Below, piece by piece: positions 28,764 to 37,337 of a DNA stretch of 64,000 nucleotides (within the stretch, counting starts at the first letter, position 1; each line of letters starts with the position of its first letter). A model generated the notes under the pieces. It was given only the letters and a program-made list of their open reading frames with translations. It made no database searches and was not told the DNA's origin. The position numbers and the translations under genes were made by a program. The stretch comes from Paramoeba atlantica (lineage: Eukaryota; Discosea). The stretch lies in contig CDRNVI010000053.1 in the NCBI GenBank assembly GCA_977017575.1, positions 1 through 64,000 of the forward strand. The letters are read 5' to 3'.

Positions 28764-29747
28764 ATGTTCAGTGACGCGATGAGAAATTTGAGCCTTGCCC
28801 AAAATAACAAACAGGCAACTGAGTTAGAAAATGCCGCAGACAGCAATGACATAGACGAGATTCGAAGGCGCTATCGAGATCAACTTCGAGAGAATAATGT
28901 ACTTCGTGAAGCACTTCAGAATCTTGAAAAATACTATCTGGATACACTTCAAGAAACAGAAAAACGAGTATTATCTATGTTGCGTCAGCCCGACCATGAG
29001 GATGCAAGCTTAGGTGCCCCGATTGTGAATACGATAGCGATTCGAAAGGAAACAGTACAACATGGAAATGTAACGATGCCGAAACTTTCGTTCTCAAATG
29101 ACGTATTGCTCCCATGTAAACAAAATATACGTTCGGCTCGATTAGGAAACACATGGCAAAAAGCTGCACGCAACACGTCGGGCATAAATGAGGCTCCGAA
29201 TCCTCATTCCGATAATTTTTATGCTGCTAAGAAATCTCACTGCCACGTTGCAGCGAATCATGCCTTTCTCGCTGGTGCACTGACACAGAGATCACACCAA
29301 CCCAAAGTTTCTTCAATGGATCCCCACACAGGTTTCAGCACTCAGCAAGCGAAGAAAATGCAGTCACAATCATTTTACGCACCCACGCGAAAAGACAGAA
29401 CAAACTTAAAAGCTCCGAAAGTTCCACAACGCTCCGTGGAACAAGGATTTAATTCGACAGCTCGAAAGCCTGTCCCCGAATCTGGATATGTAAAAGACGA
29501 ATTAAAAGATAAGATAAACGCTCTCTCATTATCTAATATGAAAAAATCCTTCAATCCAATAAAGGAATCGGTCTCTAAAGACATACGTGGGACTCGAGAC
29601 TTGAGGGGAACAAATCTGAATTTGGGAACCTATGCGAGACCCACGATTACGAAATTGTATGATCGTCCGTGGCGCCAAAATTCCACATCAGTCTACTCAG
29701 GCGTGCACGCCGTAGGCATGAAAGACAAATTTCCTTCGAGGAACTGA
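28764..29747 (+). CDS. unknown protein with N-terminal coiled coil
   Basis: A 327-residue protein without a recognised domain. Residues about 25-75 form a probable coiled coil (DEIRRRYRDQLRENNVLREA, LQNLEKYYLDTLQETEKRVL). The rest is basic, rich in Ser, Asn and Lys, and probably disordered, with a few Tyr and Trp near the end (KLYDRPWRQNSTSVY). This organisation is common in cytoskeletal and basal-body proteins, but that is only a guess. Confidence 0.7.
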   Translation: MFSDAMRNLSLAQNNKQATELENAADSNDIDEIRRRYRDQLRENNVLREALQNLEKYYLDTLQETEKRVLSMLRQPDHEDASLGAPIVNTIAIRKETVQHGNVTMPKLSFSNDVLLPCKQNIRSARLGNTWQKAARNTSGINEAPNPHSDNFYAAKKSHCHVAANHAFLAGALTQRSHQPKVSSMDPHTGFSTQQAKKMQSQSFYAPTRKDRTNLKAPKVPQRSVEQGFNSTARKPVPESGYVKDELKDKINALSLSNMKKSFNPIKESVSKDIRGTRDLRGTNLNLGTYARPTITKLYDRPWRQNSTSVYSGVHAVGMKDKFPSRN

Positions 29748-30250
29748 CATCCATCCCGATGACGGCACGGGAGATGCCAACGAAATTATCATACATACCT
29801 GCGATACCGAGAAGGCGGAGCTTTTCACCGCCACATCGCAGGGTCTAAACAAACTTGTATCTTGGACAGGTTCGCTTGCTGTATGTATACATGACGAAAA
29901 GCCAAGATATTTTAATTCTAGGCTTAGGCTAGCGCGTATTTCATGCTTACACCTTCAGCAGCACATGCAGTAGAATATCTACTGCATGAAGGACACACAC
30001 TGGTATTTAAGACATACTACAGTAGAGTGTAGTTTTTATAGATTCTCTCTGAAAATCAACCAGTCGACCACAGGGGGTGTGGACCGGTTTTTTAGTTTCT
30101 GTCCAATTTCTTTCCGTGCATTGATTGATTGAAACGTACGAGTTAATGGCATTACCACAAATTTGTAGTAATCCTTTTATACCAACGTCATGCAAACTAT
30201 TTCTCCACTTTTGCGTACTTAAACCCCACTTCCCTACCCCCTACTCCTTC
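29748..30250. other. spacer before the Cys-rich gene pair
   Basis: Mixed composition. A short inverted repeat, CAGCACATGCAGTAGA against TCTACTGCATG, lies at about 29958-29989. The last 60 bases are C-rich and pyrimidine-rich, compatible with an acceptor tract. Confidence 0.45.
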
Positions 30251-31354
30251 ATGCTTACCACCACAACCCTGTGGTTGGCCATCCTCCTTGGCCTCCACCC
30301 CTCTCCCCTCCCTCCCACCACCACCACCCCTCCCACCACCCTCACCCCCTCCTCCAGCCTCTACCCCGACCCCGTAACCTACTGGAACGACCGCCCCCTC
30401 TACAACGACCCCACATCCCCGATCCCTGCACCCCCCGCACCCTATGCCCCCCCCTCCCCCTCTTCCCCCCCTCCCCCCCCCTCCCTGGCCCCCGAATCCC
30501 TCCACCCCTCCCACCCCCGCTGCCCCCACTCCTGGACCGGGCCCCAGTGCGACCTGTGCCCCCTCCCCTTTGGCGCCCCCCACTGCAACCGGTGTCTCCG
30601 GGACCGCAGCCTCCTGCAAGCCTGGCTCCACCCCTACCCGCACTGCCCCGCGGTGGTCCCCAGTCGTGCCCCCTGGGGGTATGCGACCCCGGAGGCCATT
30701 GCGGCAGCGGAGGCGGCTGGGTCTTCTTCTTCTTCTTCTTCTTTTTCATCTTCTTCTTCACCTTCTTCTTCACCTTCTTCTCCATCTTCTTTTTCTTCCT
30801 TTGTTCCTTATTGTAATGTGACTACACTGTGTGAGGGACGGGCGGAGCGGGCGGAGTACGACTACGGGAGTAAACGCTGTGTGTGCCGGCAGTGTACCCA
30901 CATGTGGGAGGGGGAGGGGGAGCGGTGTGAGAGCTGCCGGGCCCCGTTTAAAGGGGAGAGGTGTAACGAGTGTATGGACCCGAGCCAGGTGTACCCGGGG
31001 TGTAGGGAGACGGGGGTGTGGGGGACGGTGAAACGGGTGTGGGATTCCAGGTGGGGGAGGCTGGATTGTGGCGCGACGGCGTGGGAGGCGAATGGGGAAC
31101 CGAGACGGGTGTTTTATAATTGGGAGCTGGGGCAGTGTACGGCGGAGTGTACGCAGGGGTGGACGGGGAACCGGTGTGAGTACTGTCCGAAACCGTTTAC
31201 GGGGAGGAATTGTGATGAGTGTATAGAGGGCGACCGCTCGTTTCCGATGTGTTACGCCACGAATGAGGAAAATTTTCGTGCGAAGCGGCTGCATTTGTTT
31301 CGAGGAACGGCGGTGTTGCACCCAGTGGGGTATGGTGCGAATGTCACGGAGTAG
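30251..31354 (+). CDS. secreted Cys-rich repeat protein, paralogue 1
   Basis: A 367-residue protein. The ATG at 30251 starts a signal peptide (MLTTTTLWLAILLGLHPSPL); the frame upstream of it is not needed. A Pro and Thr-rich linker follows, then three Cys modules at about 91-117, 210-250 and 296-340. Each fits C-x(2-3)-C or H, x, W, x-G-x(2-3)-C-x2-C-x2-P-F-x-G-x2-C-x2-C, as in CTQGWTGNRCEYCPKPFTG. This recalls small EGF or laminin-type folds. A Ser-rich run lies between modules 1 and 2. There is no membrane anchor at the C-terminus, which ends in HPVGYGANVTE. The neighbour is a paralogue. The DNA is very GC-rich, C first then G. Confidence 0.8.
   Translation: MLTTTTLWLAILLGLHPSPLPPTTTTPPTTLTPSSSLYPDPVTYWNDRPLYNDPTSPIPAPPAPYAPPSPSSPPPPPSLAPESLHPSHPRCPHSWTGPQCDLCPLPFGAPHCNRCLRDRSLLQAWLHPYPHCPAVVPSRAPWGYATPEAIAAAEAAGSSSSSSSFSSSSSPSSSPSSPSSFSSFVPYCNVTTLCEGRAERAEYDYGSKRCVCRQCTHMWEGEGERCESCRAPFKGERCNECMDPSQVYPGCRETGVWGTVKRVWDSRWGRLDCGATAWEANGEPRRVFYNWELGQCTAECTQGWTGNRCEYCPKPFTGRNCDECIEGDRSFPMCYATNEENFRAKRLHLFRGTAVLHPVGYGANVTE
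30721..30800 (+). repeat. TTC/TCT microsatellite inside a CDS
   Basis: A run of TCT and TTC triplets with CACC interruptions encodes a Ser-rich segment with scattered Phe and Pro, absent from the neighbouring paralogue. It is probably a recent expansion. Confidence 0.85.
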
Positions 31355-31628
31355 AAAGCTTAACCAAGGGCGGAAGGGAAAAAGCCCCGAATGGAGTCTC
31401 TGTATGATAGATTACTTCACTAGACTACAAAGTAGTGCGATTAGGTTAAAAAACAGTTTTTGAGACTCGAATTCAGTTCTAGGAACGTACTAGTAGCCGT
31501 TAGTGAAAAAATGTAAGAGGAAAGACGTGCACCGAATCTGGAGTCTTGTACTACGACTGTATCTTTAAATCCTCCTACCCTTTTTACTATCAATTTTCAC
31601 AGTATTATTTTCACAATTTACCCCTGCC

Positions 31629-32504
31629 ATGATACACGCTGTGCCGCTCCTTCTCCTACTCCCCTCCGTCACCGCGTACATCACAACTCCGAACAACGTT
31701 AACGTGGGCAGAGTCTGCGGACGAAATATGCTCCTTGGAGACAACTGCGACCTATGCCCTTTCCCCTTTGGCGGTCCTCAGTGTGACATGTGTGTGATTG
31801 ACGACCGCGACGGGTCGTACCCTCACGCCTTACTCTTGAATCCTGAGCTCACCACGTCATCCTCTGATGGCGTCCGCGGAGTGTTCCCCTACTGCGGGGA
31901 CGGGAAGTATCTGTACGAGGCTCACTCCAGAGCAGCACAAGGCACCGACCACCATCCCCCGTGTAACCACGCCGTGACCTGCGGGGATCGTGCAGAGGAG
32001 GTCTATTGGAATGCCACCTCCCAACGATGCCTGTGCCGGCGCTGTACGTTTATGTGGGAAGGAGAGTGCTGTGAGCGGTGCCCTGCCCCGTTTGCAGGTC
32101 CTCGATGTAATCAGTGCACGGAACGCCTCCAGGAGTTCCCCTACTGCCGCAACCTCTCCTTCGTGAACCATTTGACCTCCCGTGAAGGCAAGATTGTGCG
32201 ACATGCGGAACGATTTACATGTGCTCTCCCACAAGGGGATGTGGGCCCCACTGCCCGCCATGGGTTCTACAGCATGGAGGAGGGACATTGTGTGTATGAG
32301 TGCAAGAATGGGTGGACCGGGGACCACTGCGAATTTTGTGCTAAGCCTTTTACGGGCGCCCGTTGTAATCAATGTATCAATGTCTCGCGGGTGTTTCCTC
32401 AGTGTTATGACGCAGAGGAGAAGAATCGGAGGGCAAGAACGCTGTATTCCCTACGCGAAACAGCGGTAATAAATCCTGTAGGGTACGCGACCTCCTTTGA
32501 ATAA
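31629..32504 (+). CDS. secreted Cys-rich repeat protein, paralogue 2
   Basis: A 291-residue protein with a clear signal peptide (MIHAVPLLLLLPSVTA). It carries the same three Cys modules as the upstream gene: GDNCDLCPFPFGGPQCDMC near 35-53, CLCRRCTFMWEGECC with CPAPFAGPRCNQC near 135-163, and CKNGWTGDHCEFC with AKPFTGARCNQC near 225-250. It shares the ending ETAVINPVGYATSFE with the other copy's RGTAVLHPVGYGANVTE. The Pro/Thr linker and the Ser run are missing, so it may be the more ancestral form. Base composition is close to average, in contrast with the neighbour. It is likely secreted or held on the surface by a partner. Confidence 0.85.
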   Translation: MIHAVPLLLLLPSVTAYITTPNNVNVGRVCGRNMLLGDNCDLCPFPFGGPQCDMCVIDDRDGSYPHALLLNPELTTSSSDGVRGVFPYCGDGKYLYEAHSRAAQGTDHHPPCNHAVTCGDRAEEVYWNATSQRCLCRRCTFMWEGECCERCPAPFAGPRCNQCTERLQEFPYCRNLSFVNHLTSREGKIVRHAERFTCALPQGDVGPTARHGFYSMEEGHCVYECKNGWTGDHCEFCAKPFTGARCNQCINVSRVFPQCYDAEEKNRRARTLYSLRETAVINPVGYATSFE

Positions 32505-32527
32505 GGAGGACATGACTGAGTAGTTTT

Positions 32528-32960
32528 TTATACAAATGGGTTGCATGACACAGTATTTTTTGTACTATAGGAATACTCCTCTCTTTAATTTCTATAAATA
32601 TTAATTATAACAAAACAGAAAATTTATATTTGTTTTTTTATTTATAGAAATTAATGAGAATGGTTAGGCAAAAAGTCCTGATTAATGATAATATCCTGCC
32701 TGATGGAAAAACACTATTTTTCTGCGATAAGCTATCGCGGAACGTGAGATCCAAGGCCCTTGTCGGAAGTGAGGGTCAAATTTTTCTGCGGTGTTCTCCC
32801 TTCTATCCTAGCTTTTCCTGTTTTTTTTTTCAAAAGCATATTTTTTTGAAAAACTAAGATTTTTTTTCTGAAAAATTAGGAATGGTATTTATAGAAATTA
32901 ATGAGAAGAGGAGTACTACTCTCCTCTTTATACACCATATGTTGTGACTCAGCATTTTAT
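32528..32960. repeat. inverted-repeat element flanked by imperfect direct repeats
   Basis: The arms at 32574-32600 and 32886-32915 are complementary (TACTCCTCT...TTAATTTCTATAAATA). An extra copy of TTTATAGAAATTAATGAGAA lies at 32641-32660. Outside the arms, 32528-32559 and 32928-32960 are similar in direct orientation (TTATACA..GTTG..GAC.CAG.ATTTT). This could be an old inserted element or a local duplication. No protein is coded inside. Confidence 0.5.
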
Positions 32961-32987
32961 AATCTTTTTCTTAAAATATCTTTATAG
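32961..32987 (+). promoter_or_regulatory. putative spliced-leader acceptor of the GOST-like gene
   Basis: AATCTTTTTCTTAAAATATC then TTTATAG, with AG at 32986-32987 and 29 nt before the ATG at 33017. No other ATG lies between them. Confidence 0.45.
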
Positions 32988-33016
32988 GCATTTCCCCAAG
33001 AGATTCATTTTGATTT

Positions 33017-34537
33017 ATGCTATTTCCACTTGGAAGAATACTCGTTCTTTGCTGTGCGCTGCTACACAACAACTTCTACTTGTCTTGGCTTTCTACTGTG
33101 GCCGCTTCCACAGAGATTCGCATCACGGATGACCCAAGGCGAGTGATTGATTTTGGTACCTTTGGATATTCTAATTCAGGTGTTTTCGAGCTTGAAATCG
33201 AGGGCTTCTCTCTCAAAGATGCACACCTTCATGAAACGACAGAGCCCGTGGGATTTACTTTAGACGCCGTGCCGAGTGCGTCATATGCTCGTATGGAACG
33301 CAACTACGGCACTTTCGAAGAACCGATACGCGGGAAGTGCTTCATTGACGACCCGCTGGTGGTACCACACGTGGACCAGCCGAACCGACGCCGTACCATG
33401 CCCCTAGAAGACTGGTTACAGCATCGAGCCCCTCATGTGGCGCTGTCTGTTGACTTGCTTTTAGGGAAGTCCTTTTCTCACTTGGCTCCGATAGGGGCCG
33501 CAGAGTTCTCTGTTGACGCCACAACTTACAAAGTTCGATTTTTCATCTCAGAACCGAACCTATACGCTCTCTTTTTTTACAATTGTAAACAACCGAACAA
33601 GGAAGGCACTGACTCGAGCGCTGATTGGAATGATGGAGCTAGAGCGAACTTCGTGCTTCGATATTCAATGTACAATACAGAACCAAAAACGGGTCGCCGT
33701 AACTATCTAGGCATAGGATACGAGCCTCTCGTACGAGTTTACTACGTGGCTACGGCGCTGTTCCTTCTCCTTACCGTTCTGTGGATCCGAGACTGTTCAC
33801 TCCACAAACAATGGGTACATAAAATTCATCGTTTTATGACGGCGCTGATAGTCTTAAAGACGCTCAGTGCTTTCTTCACCTCAATGCGTTACGCCACCCG
33901 GGCTGCATCAGACTTAATCAATGCCTGGACCGTTTTTTACTATGTCTTTCTTACTTTGAAGGGTCTCGTAATGTTTACAGTTATCATGCTGCTCGGTACC
34001 GGGTGGAGTTTTCTGAAGCCATGCCTCAACGATCGAGATAAAAACGTCCTAATGTTTGTTCTTCCTTTGCAGCTTCTGATCAATATAGCAGCAATTGTCA
34101 TACAAGAAACGAGTGAAGGAAGCGTGGCCTGGGGCTTCTGGTGGGATATTCTCCCTTTGTTGGATGTAGTATGTTGCTGCGCTGTGCTTCTTCCTACAGT
34201 CTGGTCGATTAACACACTTGTCGAAACGGATGACGAGGAGAAATCACGTTTGAATCTCCATCGTCTACGTCAGTTTCGTACCCATTATCTTCTTATCGTA
34301 GGTTACATTTATACCACACGCATTGGGGTCAGTTTTCTGGAGAACATTTTGGCTTACCAGAACCTTTGGATGGCCTCAGTCGTGAACGAGGTTTGTAACT
34401 TCTTATTTTATGCCTACGTGGGACGCAATTTTCGGCCTCACCCGAGAGGTTTGTATTCACCGCTTCCTAATGATGAGACTCCACAGTCGACTGATTCTCT
34501 ACACAGAAACTACAGTGACGACATTTTCACACTTTAA
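33017..34537 (+). CDS. GPR107/108-like seven-helix Golgi protein (GOST family)
   Basis: A 506-residue membrane protein. It has a signal peptide at 1-30, a lumenal beta-rich domain at 31-240 ending in YALFFYNCKQ, and seven membrane helices at about 243-480. The helices carry the family sequence very clearly: VFYYVFLTLKGLVMFTVIML, LGTGWSFLKPCLNDRDKNV, VLPLQLLINIAAIVIQETSE and LLIVGYIYTTRI, then NFRPHPRG at the start of the tail. Family members (GPR107, TMEM87, yeast PTM1) live in the Golgi and endosomes and act in trafficking. It follows two secreted Cys-rich genes, but the family is widespread and this need not mean partnership. Confidence 0.93.
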   Translation: MLFPLGRILVLCCALLHNNFYLSWLSTVAASTEIRITDDPRRVIDFGTFGYSNSGVFELEIEGFSLKDAHLHETTEPVGFTLDAVPSASYARMERNYGTFEEPIRGKCFIDDPLVVPHVDQPNRRRTMPLEDWLQHRAPHVALSVDLLLGKSFSHLAPIGAAEFSVDATTYKVRFFISEPNLYALFFYNCKQPNKEGTDSSADWNDGARANFVLRYSMYNTEPKTGRRNYLGIGYEPLVRVYYVATALFLLLTVLWIRDCSLHKQWVHKIHRFMTALIVLKTLSAFFTSMRYATRAASDLINAWTVFYYVFLTLKGLVMFTVIMLLGTGWSFLKPCLNDRDKNVLMFVLPLQLLINIAAIVIQETSEGSVAWGFWWDILPLLDVVCCCAVLLPTVWSINTLVETDDEEKSRLNLHRLRQFRTHYLLIVGYIYTTRIGVSFLENILAYQNLWMASVVNEVCNFLFYAYVGRNFRPHPRGLYSPLPNDETPQSTDSLHRNYSDDIFTL

Positions 34538-34617
34538 AAACAACAACAGATTTTTCTAGCTTTATCTTAGGTTCACCATTACTTAATTGACTCTACTTGT
34601 TCTTTATTGCGTTGGTT

Positions 34618-35006
34618 GGTCAGATTGAACGAAGTTTGCACACTTTGTAAAAAAAATTCTAAAAGTGACCAAATATCAACGAATTCCAAAGAAAATCAAA
34701 ATGATGCAGACAAGACGATTTCCGCACAAAACAATGCCACATCCAACAAAACTCGTACCAGAGGGCTTAACCTCACTTAACCTCAATAAACGGAAGACGT
34801 GTGACACAGTTCATTTCAAGACACTCACAACAAAACCCACCATCAAAGTGATTGACCATGATTTCACCCGTACCTGAGAACGTAAAAAGGTCAAGGATAC
34901 AAGCGAAGATTCTAAACTATATCTTTTGCAAGCAACAGAAGCAAATAATAATAAGATCGTTTTAATTTGTTTTTGAAAAAGTGTGCAAACTTCGTTCAAT
35001 TCCACC
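34618..35006. mobile_element. 389-bp non-autonomous element with 8-bp target duplication
   Basis: Terminal inverted repeats of about 29 bp. Reading inward, the ends are GGTCAGATTGAACGAAGTTT and GGTGGAATTGAACGAAGTTT (3 mismatches). An identical 8-bp direct repeat, CGTTGGTT, abuts both ends (34610-34617 and 35007-35014). An 8-bp duplication fits hAT-like elements and some others. No transposase is inside. Confidence 0.75.
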
Positions 35007-35102
35007 CGTTGGTTACTACCGCCCTCGATTATTGAAAACAACGAACAAAAACAGTAAAAAAAAAAGAGGAACACAGTAATAATAAAAGAAAAATTATAAA
35101 AG

Positions 35103-35143
35103 GGGCTCCGGTGGTCCAAATTTGACAAAACAAATTCGGAGCC
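35103..35143. repeat. short hairpin
   Basis: GGCTCCG and CGGAGCC enclose the AT-rich inner complement AAATTTG/CAAATT. Confidence 0.5.
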
Positions 35144-35194
35144 TTGGGGTGTCCAGGGGGGTTCTAGAGGAAGGGGCATACCGCACTATTTTTT

Positions 35195-35265
35195 TTCGAA
35201 AAAAAGGCGTAGCCGGAGTCTTGGCGTACATTCCCCCTCTCACCCGGAGGTGACCAAGTTCTAAT
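35195..35265 (+). repeat. dispersed repeat shared with 62.7 kb (inverted)
   Basis: In reverse complement, GAACTTGG and the block AATGTACGCCAAGACTCCGG then CTACGCCTTT match 62681-62771 (AAATGTGCCCCAAGACTTCG then GCTACCCTTT), with a variable GC-rich stretch between them. Its layout, a GC-rich core by a run of T, also recalls the inner part of the Tc1-like ends at 22.9 kb. Confidence 0.5.
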
Positions 35266-35402
35266 TCTCGGACCAATTCTCGGAATTAGTGCTCTGAAAG
35301 CGAAAGTACGCAAAAAGGACACCATTTTTGCCCACAAATAGGCTATGTTGTTGGCTCAAATGATTAGAAATCCCTTCGGTTTCTTGCGATTTCGAAGCCA
35401 AG

Positions 35403-35524
35403 TTTTCCTTTTTAGTCGCTTCGTTAGACACGGAGGTAGTTTTCAACGCGAAGTCCGTAGCATGAGTGACTTCTAAGTTGAAATCAACCACCGCGTTTAA
35501 CGAAGCAACTAAAAAAGAAAAATA
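35403..35524. mobile_element. MITE-like inverted-repeat element, family A copy 2
   Basis: About 122 bp with imperfect inverted arms of about 40 bp (TTTTTAGTCGCTTCGTTAGA on the left, complement of TTTTTTAGTTGCTTCGTTAA on the right). It is the reverse-complement relative of 26246-26363. It ends 115 bp before the next ATG. Confidence 0.75.
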
Positions 35525-35639
35525 TATAGCGTTCGGAGAACGGATGAAGGAACTTTGTAATCCACTTTCTTTTCACGAGTACTTTTGGTCGTAGAGTTTT
35601 ACTCCACATGCTTGGCTGCTGTCAAGTGACACCTCAAAA

Positions 35640-36542
35640 ATGAACCACTCCGAAAATCAAAGCGCGCGTGACTTTTGTGATTCCTTGCCTGACGATCCAC
35701 GTCTTGGTCCGACTGATGTCGAACCCGCCGATCCACCGCTGAATCGTACCCATCCTTTTGCTACCATCGCGGCCTATCTTACTCGAGAAAGTGATGCCTC
35801 CGTGCATGCTACACTCGCCCACGTCCCCTTACGTCGAGATCGACCCACCCAAAGTGAGGAAATTAGTTTCCAGGAAAGTCTTGGAGTGAATTCTGGCCTT
35901 TTCAGTGATACTTGCCACTTCACATTGACGTCTCCAAATCTTGACCCCTATTTTGAAGTGGAACCACCACCCCCGCTTTTTCTCTCGCTACCACAGGGTA
36001 CTGATGAATCATGTGAGAATGTAGGATCAGGCGCACAGTCGAAGGAATGTTCTGAGCAATTGCAAAATGAAGAAACCAAATCGATCCCATTAAGTCCGCG
36101 GACCGAGCGTGTTTTCCGGACAATCCAAGAAAAACTGGAGAAGAAATACAAAGAAGTGACAACCAGTGATGGCCTGATGTCGGCAAGGACTGAAGCAGAA
36201 ATTGCAGAAAAAGGAAATGCCGCAGTACTAGAGGCGCTGCAGGATGCTCTTCCTGATGGAGAGCAAAGTAAGAAGCGTATATGTTGGAGATTTACAGCCA
36301 TTATCAATCGTCGTCATCGTATTAACCTTGGCTGTCTAACCCGGAAAAACGAGGCTCGAATGACGAGTTATACTCTGCCGAAAACAATTCGAAATCGCCC
36401 TCCTGGAACTGAAGAGGGCGCTCGAGCGACGCAAGACAAAGGCGGAGTAAAGTCAAACGTCTCAAGTTTTTCAGACAGAAAGGAACAAATGCCAGAAAGG
36501 TTTGATACCATGGTGGTTATCGCCACACCACACTATTGTTAA
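35640..36542 (+). CDS. unknown hydrophilic protein
   Basis: A 300-residue protein with no recognised domain. The first 140 residues are Pro, Ser and Asp-rich and probably disordered. Residues about 150-235 are helical (SPRTERVFRTIQEKLEKKYK, then AEKGNAAVLEALQDALPDG) and basic near RICWRFTAIINRRHRIN. The tail is basic and low-complexity. The codon pattern and the open frame support a gene. Nothing indicates location or role. Confidence 0.65.
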   Translation: MNHSENQSARDFCDSLPDDPRLGPTDVEPADPPLNRTHPFATIAAYLTRESDASVHATLAHVPLRRDRPTQSEEISFQESLGVNSGLFSDTCHFTLTSPNLDPYFEVEPPPPLFLSLPQGTDESCENVGSGAQSKECSEQLQNEETKSIPLSPRTERVFRTIQEKLEKKYKEVTTSDGLMSARTEAEIAEKGNAAVLEALQDALPDGEQSKKRICWRFTAIINRRHRINLGCLTRKNEARMTSYTLPKTIRNRPPGTEEGARATQDKGGVKSNVSSFSDRKEQMPERFDTMVVIATPHYC

Positions 36543-37337
36543 TCTACTGCAGAAACGTGGAGTGAACACGCCCATGTATGTACCACAAAAAGCTTTCAAT
36601 TTGATGTGCACGTATCATCCCAGAGAAGGTAACCCATAACCGATATTTTTTACACATGTTTGAATAAAACGATTTATGTCATTCAAATAGACTCAACTTA
36701 ATTAGAATATATTAAAGCAAACAATAGAGAATATATTAAACAAACAAACGAGTCTATTTATTTTTATTGAAATTTCATTACGTGACTCCTATTTTTCGAA
36801 CACTGTTTGAATATTAAGGATACTTTTAAAGTCACATCACGAATTCATCTTGCACCACTCTATATTTCTTCACTAAATATTTTGGCTACACTATGAACTT
36901 GTATTCAACTACACCGCGCTACAATGATTGCTTGGAATATGTACAACTACATAGCTGCATTTTTTGTACAGTATACATGTATATTCACTTGAACTGGATT
37001 TACTCACTAGTTTCTTTCTGTTTTTCACCATAAGAAAGATCAAGCAGGAAATTATACTTTTTTCACTTTTTTTCACTGATGTGAAAGGTAGCGCCCTTGT
37101 TGCAGTGACCAATACACTATTTACAACATATTCAATCCCGTTCGTTTTCACAAGAAAAATGTTATGCACAAGGTTTTCGATACCGTGTAGATACGTGTAT
37201 ACCTATTTTGCTTGGGATCTAGTGTCGAGCTGGAGCTGAAAAGCTCTTTCTTCATTGCACATACTTTTTTTATTTTTATTATTATTATTATTCTCACCGG
37301 TTATCCGTTCACCGAACCCTTAAAAAATTCATTCGAA
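36543..37337. other. spacer, AT-rich
   Basis: 795 bases. AATATATTAAA is repeated around 36706-36742. A frame at 36964-37239 is Phe and Thr-rich and not accepted. The last 80 bases hold a run of TTA triplets before the gene start. Confidence 0.5.

Larger units (their letters stand above)
34538..35639. other. repeat-rich spacer
   Basis: 1.1 kb with no supported host gene. It contains a 389-bp inverted-repeat element (34618-35006), a hairpin (35103-35143), a segment shared with 62.7 kb (about 35195-35265) and a MITE-like copy (35403-35524). Confidence 0.7.

Noticed and set aside
34665-34877. 70-codon frame inside the 389-bp element
   Set aside because: It lacks an ATG at its start and lies wholly in a non-autonomous repeat.
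36964-37239. 91-codon frame in the spacer before the WD40 gene
   Set aside because: Low complexity, Phe/Thr-rich, no domain, no acceptor site.
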